A DNA stretch of 64,000 nt from Sphagnum compactum (taxonomy: Eukaryota; Bryophyta; Sphagnopsida; Sphagnales): contig OZ234496.1 in assembly GCA_965153455.1 (NCBI GenBank), positions 16,918,304 to 16,982,303 of the forward strand. The letters are read 5' to 3'. The notes beneath the pieces were generated by a model, which saw nothing but the letters and a program-made list of their open reading frames with translations, had not been told where the DNA came from and made no database searches. The position numbers were made by a program, and so were the translations under genes. This document shows positions 26,492-38,284 of the stretch, piece by piece; within the stretch, counting starts at the first letter, position 1; every line of letters begins with the position of its first letter.

Positions 26492-28263
26492 AAGGCCATA
26501 CCATAACATCAAGGTCTGGGATGGCAGATTGCATGTTTTTTTCAATTTTCATATTCAATGGACATGTTTTGTTCACTGTTACAAGTGTACAATCATCAGC
26601 CAAAGATCATGTCATATAATGTGGTCAAGGAAATGACATCCCATACCTGGCTTTTGTACAAACTCCTGGTCTATGTTTTTCCCTGCTGTCCTTTTTGGTG
26701 TGTTTAGTCTCTTGTGTTATGTGTTTATGTTTAGTGCTTTCGCCTTGTGTTGTTTGTTGCTACCCAGTAGCATGGCTGGGTCTTCCCTGTGCTTCTTGAT
26801 TTGTAACAGAAACTCAGTACGCCAGTTAGTATTTACACCCGCCTCTGCCCACTCTAGGGAGCTGGTGAAGTCAGTGACGAAGTTGTGATAGAGAACTCAC
26901 GATCATACACGTTAGTGTTGATGGTCCTTGAATAGGTGTGAGACTAACACTGTCGTTCATATTGCAAGCTTGTTTATTTGAGTTTATTTCCTTGTTTTCT
27001 ATTTGTTTTTATGTTCCTTTGTTCTCAGTTTTGTCTATCCTTCTCAGCTGAGAAATTTTTGTGAAGTGTTAACCTTATTTTTCCTTTTCTTCATCGCGAG
27101 ACTGGAGATTTCTCAATTCTTCTTATGAGAGAGATTTTGTACAAATTCCTGCTTTATAAAATAGCAAAGATAGTCCTGCTTGGCACAACTAGTACACCCC
27201 TACACAACAAAAGTAGTTGTGCCATCCATCTGACGTACCTTGCATTCTACAAACAGCATAATAGTTTTGGGTCCATTTGCAAGATGTGCATATCCATTTT
27301 TTTGGCAACAGCGCAAGTTCCATTTCACAGAAGTTTGCAAAAGATTTCTACTTATGCAAGAAATACTTATTTGTTGTGTAAGAAGGAATTGAACCGTATA
27401 TAGATGGCAATCAAACAATTTATTGAGAATAGTTGCAAAATTGTCATCCTCTAATCATCAACAGTTCAAGTTATAAAACATTGAACACGTATGTCTGAGG
27501 TACTTGAACAGACAAATTTGTTTTTTTGTGCAAATTGGATGACAACTCCTTATAAGAAAGCTGTTCACAAACATAATGAACTTATAATTGTTAGTAATGT
27601 GGCCTGTGCTGTTGAGTATATATTTTTGACATAAAGCTTTTCAACACAATTCTTGTTATTTTCAAAATGTTAGTGTTTTTCAAAAAAAAGGTTATATAAT
27701 TCAATATTTCCCAGTTTATTTTGTAATCATCTCATGCCACCCTACTTATGGAGGCTTTTCAAGAGTCTATACAGAGAGCTAGGGTAAAATGACAACCACA
27801 TTGAAAAATTAGTTGAACAGAAGATGATGGATGATATTGATTTTTTTGGTTCATTGCGTTCCCAATGGTCATTCTGCAAGAGCCTTTTTGGTCCTCCAAG
27901 AGCTTTTTGGGTTCAATGCGTTCCCAATTGTCATTGCCCGCACCAAACCTATGTGCTCATGTGCTACATTATGTAGCATTTTTGACCATGATACATCCGG
28001 GAAATGGGCATTGAAACTCTGGTGTAACCACCAACATAGATATTGCAAAATTCTTCAGCAAAAGAATTCTAAGGCATGAGAACAAAGAATCAATCCTCAT
28101 CCTCCATCTTCTTCTGTTCAAGTAATTTCCCAAGGTGATTGTCATTTCACACTAGCCATATGAAGAGTGCCCCCCAATTTGCCTATTATTTTTTATTTGG
28201 GTTAACTTGAATTTGGAATGACAAAATTACACCGTAGGTCTAAACATTATGGAAGCATACCTC

Positions 28264-28385
28264 AGGGGTAATGGCTTAGTGTTATAGCCCATGCTGGGAC
28301 CTTGAGACCTCACAAAAAAAAAAAGTTCTGGGTTCAAATCAATGTTGATGCCTTGCCATTTACATTAAGAAGTATCGTAAGGCAA
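28264..28385 (+). mobile_element. tRNA-derived SINE-like element
   Basis: Box A-like ATGGCTTAGTGTTATAGCCC (28,271-28,290) and box B-like GGGTTCAAATC (28,330-28,340) have the spacing of an internal polymerase III promoter. The copy at 56,526-56,650 shares GGTAA, then TATA-CCCAT, GAGAC/GAGACTTT, an A run and GTTCAAA in the same order, so this is a repeat family and not a functional tRNA gene. Confidence 0.6.
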
Positions 28386-29623
28386 AAGAAGAATTATGAA
28401 AATTCAAATATTTCACCATGCAAAAATATAATCTTCAAAAAATTCCTCTTAAATAAACCAAAATCCTTCAAGATATCATAACTTTATAACTAATTTCAAG
28501 TTTCAACACAAGCCAAAATATCATCTTTCAGAAATCCTCATATAAAAATAGACCTACTACTACCTAGGGTCCAAAATCCCTTAAGCTACTATACTCTATA
28601 AGGAATCTGAACACAATAGGTATCCTTGCCTTGGTAGGCAAGGCCAACAAACAAACTACCTTCCTAATAGATGAATCAGAAATGTTGTATTCATATGTTG
28701 CTAACCCATAAGTGACATCATCCAATATGAACAAATTCCTTCCATAAATGATACTTTTCTAGACATTTGAAACCTTAGTTTTCTAGACATTCTTGAACCA
28801 AGATATGTTTACTTGGACATCTTATGGATGAGTTCCATCTCAGAGTGGTCATCTATAAATTTTTATTTATTTTTTATAAATTTAATAATTTAATAATTTT
28901 TTAAAAATTAAAAATCTTGACCCTTTTTTCAAAGGTTTTGGTTGGAGCCATATGTTAAAGCTTTGAGCATATCAGTTGTGAGTCAAACATGCCAGATAGT
29001 TGCCAACATATGCCAGCCAAAAATTTGGGTTGTTGGGTGGATTTGTCAGGTATGCCAAAACCTAGTTGAAAACCTAATCACTAATAACCCAAATAAATAT
29101 TCTTTCGATATTTATCAATTGTTAATTTTTTTAATTTAAAAAATACAAGAAATTCATTATGTTTTTAAAGCTGGTTTGGGTTGTTTCTGACATGCTTGGT
29201 CTGTTTGGCATTCTCCCAACATTCCAGAATTTCCAAATAAAATTTTTAAAATATTGAAGAATTTATAGTTTATTGAGAAAATGTGCTTTCTAAGTTGGGA
29301 TGAACATGCTTCAGTAATTGTTCAACATGCAGCCACATGTTAGTTAGGACTGGAGGTCTTAAGATGCTGAACCAACCCTTTATGCACCTCAAAACATGCA
29401 AAAGAAATTCAATTTTTTTTTCCTTTTTTCTTGAATTTCTGAAATATTAAAAAACACCGATTTCTATTCACATTGATGTCCCCAAACTGGTCCCAAAACA
29501 ACTTTGTTCAATATTTTACAAAAACAGGATTATGAACTTGTTTTCTGAAATCACCATATTTAGACAATAGGTTCCTGAAGGTTGCCAAAATATAGCAGGA
29601 TTTTTTTTAAAAAAAATTCCTAT
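28386..29623. other. AT-rich intergenic DNA, no gene seen
   Basis: Only short chance open frames and A/T runs. Confidence 0.6.
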
Positions 29624-29688
29624 CTGTAGCCAAATTTGGCTAATTTCTCTTTTGAACGATCACTAATGTGGCTCCATCACAAAATTGG
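29624..29688 (-). repeat. Dispersed GCCAAATTTGGC-type repeat, copy 1
   Basis: Read on the minus strand: CCAATTTTGTGATGGAGCCA, then GTGATCGTTC and ATTAGCCAAATTTGGCTACA. The order CAATTTTGTGATG ... CGATCGTC ... TTAGCCAAATT is shared with the copies at 32.6, 54.4 and 59.1 kb. Confidence 0.65.
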
Positions 29689-31376
29689 AAAAAAGAATAA
29701 AATTTATAATTTTTTTAAAAAATAATTAATTAAAAAAATACCCACTCATGATAATGTCACTCCTAACTAACATTACCCAACATGTAAAAAGGCATAATTC
29801 ATTAATAAAACCACCATGAAAGCTACACAAGTTTACAAGTTCATGCCACATGGAAGTTGGTAGTTGCCATGGTACCACCCTACCAACATTACATCATTAC
29901 TCGCTACCATTACACCTATTTGTCTTCCTATAAATCTTTCACTATTCCCACAATAATCAAAGCCACTCCTCAAAATCTTCCTTCAAATCTTCACACAACA
30001 ATGGAGGTTCTTACAAGTCCATGACCTTAATCTTGGATGCAATGGGCTAAGTGGTACCTACTTCCTTTGTATTCCCACCAATTACCCACAAATGGAATTA
30101 CTTATGTGGTGAAATAAAAAATCAAATTCTTTTTTTTAATATGTTGTCTATTCCCTTAAAATAGAGATCAATGGTAATATTTTTTCCTTTTAAGCATCCA
30201 TAAACATCCTTATCTACTATCAAACATCTAACAATTAACTTGGTTCAAAACGAGTTTACAATTTTCATTTAAGTAAAGATTGCACATTAGAAAAACTTTT
30301 TTGACCTTTTGGAATCTTAAATACCTTTTTTTTTTTTGCCTTTGTCATGCCATGATATCATTTTAGAATATTTTATATTTGAAAAACCAATATTTGACAT
30401 ATAAAAAAAAGGTCTAAATTATAGAAAAATATGGAATAACAAATAGTTTGGTTTTGTTTCATTGAGGTATCAATGCATTCCATCTACCTGGTTTGATTAC
30501 TTCTACGACTAACTTTTTTTGGGAACTAATATGGAGTTTTTGTTTAAACTAGTAGGAATGACATATTAAATTTTTGAATATTTAAAATTTCAGGGATTTT
30601 AGGATTTTGAAAGAAATCTTAATTTTGGCCCACCATTTTGCTACCCAACTCCCATCAAGCCAAGGCCCACCTATTGGACCCAACAAAAAAAAAAAACTAT
30701 TATCTAGTCATAATTTCTATTTGTATAAAATTGATATCAAGAAGACAAAACGGGCTTTCAATATGCTCCTAATATCAGGGGATGTTCTTTACATCTTTAC
30801 AAATTATTTCATGAAATGTTACATTCGTGTAGTGTGTGCTATGACTGAAATATACGTATGTACTATGTATGCACCCATTCTTGAGCAAGCATTTTTCCTT
30901 TCAAAAAATGCCCTAGCATTTGGATAGGACAAACTCCACTTGATAACTTCAAGATACACCGAAAAAATTCTGCCAGTGCTTTAGGTAATGTTGGAGAGGA
31001 AGTGAAGAAGGAATGGAATATCCACGATTTTTTTTTAAAAAATTCAAAAAATTAAATCCTTGAAATTTGATGACTTTTACACTTGTTTTTCACAAATATC
31101 CTTTGTATGAGTTGAATTGGAATTTTTTTTTTAAATTTTGGGTTGCCAAGTGTCATAAATTTGCCAAAAAGGATGATTCTACACACACCCATCTGCAGAT
31201 CACATGGAAACAACCATTTAGAAAAAAACAAAATTCGCAAACAACTTTTTTGAAAGATTAAGGGATGACAATTTTTTTAAAATTGCACTTCCAACATTCG
31301 ACACTCACAAACTATCACATCACATCACATTTACAAAAACTACTAAAAACTCATGTCACCCAACAAACTGAACTAT

Positions 31377-31381
<5 letters not shown>
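29689..31381. other. AT-rich intergenic DNA, no gene seen
   Basis: One 106-codon frame (30,607-30,927) has no family signature. The rest is A/T-rich with several T runs. Confidence 0.55.
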
Positions 31382-31414
<33 letters not shown>

Positions 31415-31416
31415 GA
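31382..31416 (+). repeat. (AG)n microsatellite
   Basis: About 16 AG units interrupted once by AT. Confidence 0.9.
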
Positions 31417-32333
31417 ATCCTTTCATGGTCCCTTGTTCATGAGCATTGTCATGTTCTCTTGTGTTATCACGAGTGTAAAAAAGTTTTTGATGAAAAGGTG
31501 TTAATTACAATGACATATCCCACTCAAGAGGGAAAAATTGAGCTAATTTGTCATTTTCTGAGATTTTAGTTTAACACCAATATTCGGCTCTAAAATCTTT
31601 TTTTTTAATAAAAAAAATAACGTCAAATACCAATGGTTATTAACATCATCTTAATATTAATGCCATGTCGTACATACGACAATTACAATTTAACGTTAGT
31701 TAACATCTTAGGTGTGAACTAATTATTAAATTTTTAATATCCTTAATGTTAACCTAACATTAAAGCTAACACGGTGCAACCATACTTTTATTTACCCTGA
31801 TTGCTCACTGTATGAACTACCATGTCGATTACTTTCAAAAAAGATTCAAAATATACACTAGAAAAATTGTATATAGCAAAAATATTCAAATATACACTAG
31901 AAAAAAAATCCAAAAAATTCCCAAAAAATTTCTTGATGTTTTTTTTGGTCCCGTGAAAGGAAAAAAAAAAAACACTGCAAACAACCAGAAGCTGTGGTTC
32001 TTTAAAAATTCAAATAATGAAAGAAACACTTGAAATTAGACACAATACCCTTTTCTCAAGGGGGAAATCGAGTGTAATTCCTTTTCTTCCTTGGTTTTTG
32101 GCAATGGTGAACGCCATCACATCAAGGGGATTATGCCATGGAACTCGGGATCCAGCTTCGATTGCTCCCAAAGTGTATAATCATCATCATCAAGTAGGGC
32201 TAGCATGATGAACCCATCCATTGCTGCTCCTGTTGTTGTTGCAAAAGCTACAAAGACCATTGGCTAGTAACCCTAGTTTGGTTGTTGAGAGGTGGAACAA
32301 CCAGGTTGAGAGAATAGGATGAGAGATTTGGAT
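31417..32333. other. AT-rich intergenic DNA, no gene seen
   Basis: No coding signal. Around 31,905 there are repeated words such as AAAAAATTTC. Confidence 0.55.
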
Positions 32334-32436
32334 GATGATTATGATGATTATGATGATTATTTACACGGACAAGTACTCTTGTTTTTATCAACTTCACAAA
32401 TCAAGATCATCCATCCATCCATCCATCCATCCATCC
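32334..32436 (+). repeat. Two adjacent microsatellites: (GATGATTAT)n and (ATCC)n
   Basis: Three units of GATGATTAT (about 32,334-32,361) and about seven units of ATCC (32,408-32,436), 46 bp apart. Confidence 0.9.
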
Positions 32437-32556
32437 GCAACCTTTTTACTTGTGACAAGCATTGGGTGCTTGATCTAGTATAACATAGTTCTTATTTGAA
32501 AGCTTGGGTATGGTGATACTTACAATAATGGATTTATTTATTTTATTATTTTATTT

Positions 32557-32622
32557 CAATTTTGTGTGATGTAATCACACTGGCAATCATCTGCTAGAGG
32601 AATTTAGCCAAATTTGGTTACA
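32557..32622 (+). repeat. Dispersed GCCAAATTTGGC-type repeat, copy 2
   Basis: Plus-strand CAATTTTGTGTGATGTAATC, CACTGGCAATCATCTGCTAG and AATTTAGCCAAATTTGGTTA in the same order as the other copies. Together with the minus-strand copy 1 this shows the unit is dispersed rather than a single local duplication. Confidence 0.65.
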
Positions 32623-33180
32623 TGTCAGAGAACAAAAATAATTTAAGAATCCTGAGCATTATTAATAAAGGCTACCCACAAATGTCTAAGGACAATTTGC
32701 CAAATAAAATTTTTCCAAAGTTATTATTAATAAGAACCCAAAGATAATTAAAAACTCAGATCCAATTTTTTTTTTAATTATGATTTAATTCAAGCTTTAC
32801 AGATCAGGGGATATTTTTTTTCAATTTATTGAAGATTTTTTTTCGCAAATTTAGCAAAATTAGTTGAATTTTACACTAGGGAAAAAAACACAATCCTGAA
32901 ATCTCCCAAATGTTTTGTCAAGAGATTTAACGAAATCTTAATTTATTTCAAAGAGGCCCAAATTTAAGATTTTTGAAATAGATTGAGATGTACATCAAAG
33001 AATTTTATTAAATTTCAGATCCAGAAATATTATAATTTCAAAACTAACAGAATCAACTATCTGTACATACTAAAAGTTCCAGAAATTTTTGAAAAATAAT
33101 AAATGGTCGAAAAATAAGAAAATCAAAGGAAATTTTAATTCCAGCAATTCAAGGGTGTTTTTTTCTGACAGATTTTGTCG
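32623..33180. other. AT-rich intergenic DNA, no gene seen
   Basis: A/T-rich low-complexity DNA leading into the duplicated block at 33.18 kb. Confidence 0.6.
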
Positions 33181-33524
33181 TTTTTCCAACTAAAAAATTG
33201 GATTTTATTTTTTTTGAAAATTTCTTTTTCCTAGTTTGAATTCGACTAATTTTTATTTTTTTTAAAAAATCCCCGTATTTTCAATATCACTTTCACAAAT
33301 TTGGTAATATAAATATTTTTATTAAAAAAACCCGTGGTGTACTCGTCAGGGTTTTTCTACCAAAAGAATTGGGAAATTTTTGGAAATTCTATTTTTCCTA
33401 GTTTAAATTCGACTAATTTTGCTAATTTTTGGAGAAAAAATCCCAAAAAATTCAATATCACGATTCACCAAATTGGTATTATAATTTTATTTTATTTATT
33501 TAGAAAAACGAGCCTGGTGTTAGG
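33181..33524 (+). repeat. Tandem duplication, two units of about 170 bp
   Basis: Units 33,181-33,348 and 33,351-33,524 share, in order, TTTTTCTA/CAC-AAA, TTTTTCCTAGTTTGAATTCG, ACTAATTTT, TTCAATATCAC, CACAAATTTGGTA/ATTGGTA and a final TGGTGT word. The second unit ends about 20 bp before the GC-richer start of the cysteine-rich gene, so the duplication abuts or forms its distal promoter. Confidence 0.8.
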
Positions 33525-33918
33525 TACTTGTGTGGGTGGTGGAGCTGTGTGAGCGCCGTGTGAAAAGGGCTTTTTTTGAGCCTTTCCGTGTTTCAAGGGA
33601 AGAAGTTGAGGAGAAGCAGCGCCATCACTTCGTCGTCTTCTTCTCCTGCGTCTCCCTCTCGACTTTTCTCTTCCACCTCTCTTCTCTCCTCCTTTTGTTC
33701 CACATTCTTACACGGATTTGTGCTCCGGATCAGCGAACTTGGTAGCTACTTACATTAGGTTTCTGCTGTTTTTTACCGTTTGAAAAACACTGGTCTGTAG
33801 AGAAAGATATCGCTTCTCAAAGAGAGCTGTTCTGGTTGTGTATCCGTGTGTGCGCGCGTGTGTTTTGTTCTCCTTCTTGTTCTCTGTTCTTTGTTCCTTT
33901 GGCCGTCTGGGTGGCGCA

Positions 33919-36397
33919 ATGGGTGTTGTCGCATTGGTGTTGGTGATGGGTCTACTGGCGATGGCATGTTTGTTGGCGGGAGTGGCAGACTGTGAGCTGC
34001 TTGCGGAGCAGCAGCAACAGCAACAGCAGCAGCGGGCTTCTTCGAGAGTCGTCGTCGGGTTGTTGCCCAATGAGGAGGAGGATCTCAAGTCCTCCGAGTC
34101 GCGTATTTCTGAGGAGTTTGAGAACTGGATTCGCCATCTTGCAGACGGGAATAAGGAGGAGGACAACTACGGAGGTATGCTCGCGGAAGAGAAGGATCGG
34201 CGGCTTCTTAACAATTTGCGTTACTCGGAGGGGACCGAGATCGAGAGCACACGGAAGTCGAAAACGGGAAGAAGTCATCACGTGAAACAGGCCGCCGATG
34301 TCGTCGTGGAGCCCATCGACCAGTTGCACGAGAAAGACGGCGCTGATGTCGGCGTCCCGGAACAAGGCGGCGGCGGCTCATGGGGTGTTAACCATCATCT
34401 CCTTTCGCCCTCTTTTAGCTTGCCCTTTTTCTTTTGTTGAGCTCGCTCCCAGATCCTGTAGAAGAAGAAGAAGAAGAAGAAGAATTGTGGAAATAGAAGT
34501 CAGAAGTCTTTCCCACTTTGGGTCGCTGACAGCTTCCCACACTTTGGAGCAGTGCTCAGAACATTGAACCCCATGAGATTGCATTCCAGACGTGAAAGAT
34601 ACACACCCATTGCGCCAACCAAACCCACTTCCTGCCTTTTGGGGACTAAACTGAACTGTTGCAACAGTTCATGACCATATCAGACCTTGGATGATCCAAT
34701 TCCACCTGCGAGGACTGGAAAAGAGAGCCCCCTTTCCTTGACTCCTCCAGCCATCAAGAGCTTGAGATTTGATCCATCGCCACTTGTTGCAAGGAATCGA
34801 TGTTGCTGCGAATGCAGTATTCTGTTTTCTATCTTTCAGAGAGAAACAGTTTGTTGGTGCTTTCTGACGATGCCCACACCCCCCCCCCCCCCCCCCCCCC
34901 CCTCCACTCCTCTTCCCTAGAACCTGTAACATCAACTGGGTGCCAATTGCTCTGGAGGTTTGATCAAGTGTCTTCTCATTCTCTTTTGGGTTGTTTCTGT
35001 GGAGATAGTCTTCATGTCTGCCTCTTTGTTTGCAAGGAGGTTGTATTTCCATGAGTTTCTTTCTTTGAAATCTCACAGGAGGTCTTTCTTTCTTGATATA
35101 ATTGCAGGAGAGACTGTGACTGCAGCAGTTACAGCACAACCACTCATGCAGCAACACGCCAAGGTCAGAACCTCTTCACCCTGCATTTTCCTTTGATTTC
35201 CTGTGGTACCCATCAGAAACCTTTTTTGTCAAAGGAATGCTTATTGCAGAACAGTTTGAATGTGGGAAAATGTGAATGGTGAAGGCTTGGGAAATTTAAT
35301 GGGTGAATTGGAATCCCTGCAGGACCCAGAATAGAAAAAGGCATCATGATTTGTTAGCATTCTCTTTTTTCCAGTGTGATGAAGAATCCATATGCCCAGA
35401 GTGCCAATAAGTCAGTCACACTGTGACTTGGATCTGAGCTCTGCTGTTTTGTTCATAGTCATTGTGAGGATCATCCGCTGTACATGTTCCAAAATCCAAA
35501 TGGGCCTTCTGGTTTTACAATACTGAGGCATTGGTAGGTACTTGTATGCTTTACTGTTATTTGCTCAAGAGAATTGATAAAACCACTGACACTTTTTTGC
35601 TGACAAAAGATAGGGATGGATGTTGGGCATTTGTGTGAATTTCAGGAAGATGGACAGGATCTAAGCTACCAAAGTGGGCCTTTGGTTGAGGTACTGTGAA
35701 TGTCCTTCTGCCTTATTCACTTCCTTCAATTCTCTAACAGTTCAAGTCACACTAATTGCAGATATACTGACAGACAGACAGATGAACAAAGTGATAAAAA
35801 TTGTGATTACAGGGAAGAATTCATGGCAGGATCTTCAAGGAGACTTGTTAAGGGCCATCTTTTGGACACTAGTTGAATGAAACTTCTGATCTCAACTTCA
35901 TAGGTCAACAATGAGCATTGTGGAAATGAAAGAGCCTTCTGTTGTGAAAATGTCTTGATGAACAGGCTAATTCACTGAGGAACTTGCCTGCCAAATTTTC
36001 TTGCACATGTGGTCAGCCAAGGGATCAATAGAAGAAAATAGCTTTTTTTTTCACTGGGTTGGTTTGCTGATCCAGCCTGATGCCTGATCAGGTGGTAAGA
36101 GACGAATGGGAGATAGTAACAAGCTCTCTGCTGAGAACGGATGTGGTGAAATTCTCGAATGGAACAGAATTGCAACTGTTTCCATCATCAGAGCCCATCC
36201 ACAAGCAGGTGAATGAGACACGGAGAAGACTGGGTGATTTTCAGCAGTGCTCGCCATGCACTTGCTGTGACCGAACACGCAGCTGGTGTATCCCCACTGC
36301 CTGCTGTTACAACATCCGGTGCAACCTCCAGGGTCTTCCATTCGGCCTTTGTTCATTTGTCCCTATCTCCTGCACATGCTATGGATGCACCAGCTGA
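33919..36397 (+). CDS. Secreted protein with 12-cysteine C-terminal domain, four exons, function unknown
   Basis: Exons: 33919-34384, 35108-35163, 35646-35690, 36092-36397; 290 aa, all introns GT-AG. Residues 1-24 (MGVVALVLVMGLLAMACLLA then GVAD) form a signal peptide, so it should enter the secretory path. Residues 31-38 are a run of eight Gln from a CAG/CAA repeat. The middle (40-240) is polar, acidic and probably disordered. The end (242-290) has 12 Cys at 242, 245, 247, 248, 255, 260, 261, 266, 276, 283, 285 and 288, enough for six disulfides, in the pattern CxxCxCC...C...CC...C...C...CxCxxC. The words RRRLGDF, CTCC, CCYNIRCN, LPFGLCSF and CYGC recall a plant-specific family of uncharacterised proteins (RRKLG...CTCCGG...CCYAINCN...FGxCSFTP...CNCFGC in flowering plants). 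That comparison is from memory. An upstream in-frame ATG (33,838) is possible but would place the signal sequence internally. Confidence 0.8.
34879..34902 (+). repeat. Poly(C) run, 24 nt, in intron 1 of the cysteine-rich gene
   Basis: An uninterrupted run of 24 C (G on the minus strand) inside the 723-bp first intron. Such runs are rare in plant introns and length-unstable. Confidence 0.9.
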
Positions 36398-37668
36398 AGA
36401 AGAGAATAGTAGGTGTTTGGGAAGATGAATCTACCACACAGGTCTTGTTGGTTGGGCTAAATGACAGTGCCTAGTTCTGAATGAGAACCATGCACTAAAT
36501 GACAGTACCTATCTTGATTGCTGGAGATGAACTGGAGTGATCAACTTGAATGCATAGATACAAGGACTTTTTGTTGTTTTTAGCAGAAATATTTGTTGCT
36601 GAGAAGTTTGTTCATCCATCTCCTTATCTCAATGTCCCCACTTGGAGGAGCAAGGAGCCCACAATGTGTGAGAAGAAGATCCAGGGTTTGGATGAACACC
36701 ATTCTTGCAATCTGGTAAATTGTTGGGAACATGAAAATCATGGCTGAGGAATTTGTATAAGAGAATGTTTCAACCACTCATAGAAAGTCTTGGGTCCATG
36801 TGTGAATGGTAGTAATGCCTGTGGGTATGAAAGTGAGGGGTGGTGGCCTGATACTAGTGAAACAAGTTTTCAATGTTTCCATGTTAGGGGAGTTGGGTAT
36901 GCGTTTTGTAGTGGTTTTCCTCAATCTAAGAGCTTTGCATCCCATCCAATTATCTCAGGCCACCCAGGTTGCTTGAACCCTTTTTAATGTGCTGTTCTGA
37001 GTGTTTTCTAACCGTACAGCTGCTACCCTAGTTTTACACTCAGTCCATGATATAAAACAGGCATGGTACTATGGTATATGAGCTAGTTCCTGCTGTTGAG
37101 TTTGCAGGTTGAAACTTGATTGTAGAGAAAAATGGATCTCCCTCCCAAATCCTTGTTATTAACTGAGTATGGAAATACAATTTGCATTTGCTGTTTTATT
37201 GGGTGTGTTCTGACTGTTGCAAGGGCCCCCTCTTGTGCCATTCAGGCAAGCCCACAAAATTTGCCTCTTTACCCAAGAGAATCTACTCTTCAGAGATTTG
37301 AATACAACCTTCAAGGTGCACGTTTCCCATCAACTAACTGTTAGGGAAAGCTTAAGGTAGGAGGATGGTGAGCTACAGATTTCAACACTGAAACTTCACA
37401 TTACTTGCCACAATGCACATCAACTTGCACCCAACTTTTATACTCTCTCCTGTGCTGAACAATTGCAGCTCTTAGTTTAAGCAATGTTCTTCGTGGAGCA
37501 TTTCAAAGACATGGATGATGATCATCTGTCAACATGGGTGAGGTTTAAGCATGTCAAAATTGAGTACCACCAACTGCAAGTTTTCCACTGAACAAGTGTA
37601 GTTTTTATGTTAACTGTAACAAGTGTCTCATTGCATAATTGGCTCTGCTTCGTATGGCAAGTTCAAAC
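36398..37668. other. 3' flank of the cysteine-rich gene and intergenic DNA
   Basis: Should include the 3' UTR. Open frames here are short and overlap on both strands. A CTAAATGACAGT word is repeated at about 36,460 and 36,496. No other gene is supported. Confidence 0.55.
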
Positions 37669-38284
37669 CAGTGTCGGGTGAGTACCAGTCTGGAACTCTT
37701 GTATATAGACTAGTACTCATTCTGGCATCAAAAAACTGACCAGACTGGTAGTAGTATGAACTGAGGCAATACCAGTTTAATATTAGGCCTAAATTGATCT
37801 CCATATCAGGTATATATATATATACTTGTCACATTTTGTACCTATGACAATGGGTACTTCCTCGTCAACTTATTTATTAGAGAAAACAAGGTTTAGCAGC
37901 TTTCAGCATTTCAGCTGTTGAGGAACAAGCATGCAAAGTACACCTTGTGTTTGTGTATCTTTGATAGTAACCCAATGATGTTAGGACTCGAGGTTGATTC
38001 CCAACAATTTTTTGCAACTGTCAAATTTTTCTTTCATAACAATCTGGACTAGACCTTTTACGAATTATTTTTTCGTGTGGAACATCAATCAGTCTTAGGT
38101 ACAGTAGTAGTACCAGCCAAAAATCAGCCTTAAACCCTAATACAAAACCAGACTGGTAGAGAAGAAAGTTTTAAGAAAGATCCAATACCAGTAGTACCTG
38201 GGCTGGTACCCAATTTTTTTTTTAAAAAGGATTTATACCAGTGACAGCTGGTTATGTTCAAAAGTTTATACCAACCCAATATTG
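37669..38284. mobile_element. hAT-type MITE, about 616 bp
   Basis: The left end CAGTGTCGGGTGAGTACCAG and the complement of the right end CAATATTGGGTTGGTATAAA are imperfect inverted repeats that start CA and match the TTGGGYGGGTATCA core of the larger hAT element at 41.6-46.2 kb. Candidate 8-bp flanks GTTCAAAC and ATCCAAAG agree at five positions, a worn target duplication. The interior is rich in ACCAGTxxTACC words in both orientations (subterminal repeats), as is usual for hAT elements. A (TA)n run lies at 37,811-37,824. No transposase is present. Confidence 0.55.

Larger units (their letters stand above)
25586..28263. other. SEH1 3' flank and intergenic DNA with two hairpins
   Basis: The first part should hold the SEH1 3' UTR. 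Two inverted repeats are listed separately. From 26,650 to 27,110 the DNA is T-rich and may be old retroelement sequence, but no coding domain or long terminal repeat was found. No further gene is supported. Confidence 0.55.

Noticed and set aside
28264-28340. Intact tRNA gene
   Set aside because: Boxes A and B are present, but the acceptor, D and anticodon stems do not pair; a parallel copy at 56.5 kb marks it as a SINE-like repeat.
33750-34365. 137-138-codon minus-strand frames opposite the cysteine-rich gene
   Set aside because: Shadows of exon 1, including the antisense of the CAG repeat; the plus strand has the signal peptide and a consistent four-exon frame.
34669-35157. 162-codon minus-strand frame with poly-Gly
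   Set aside because: The poly-Gly comes from the 24-C run in the intron; it shows no domain or conserved motif.
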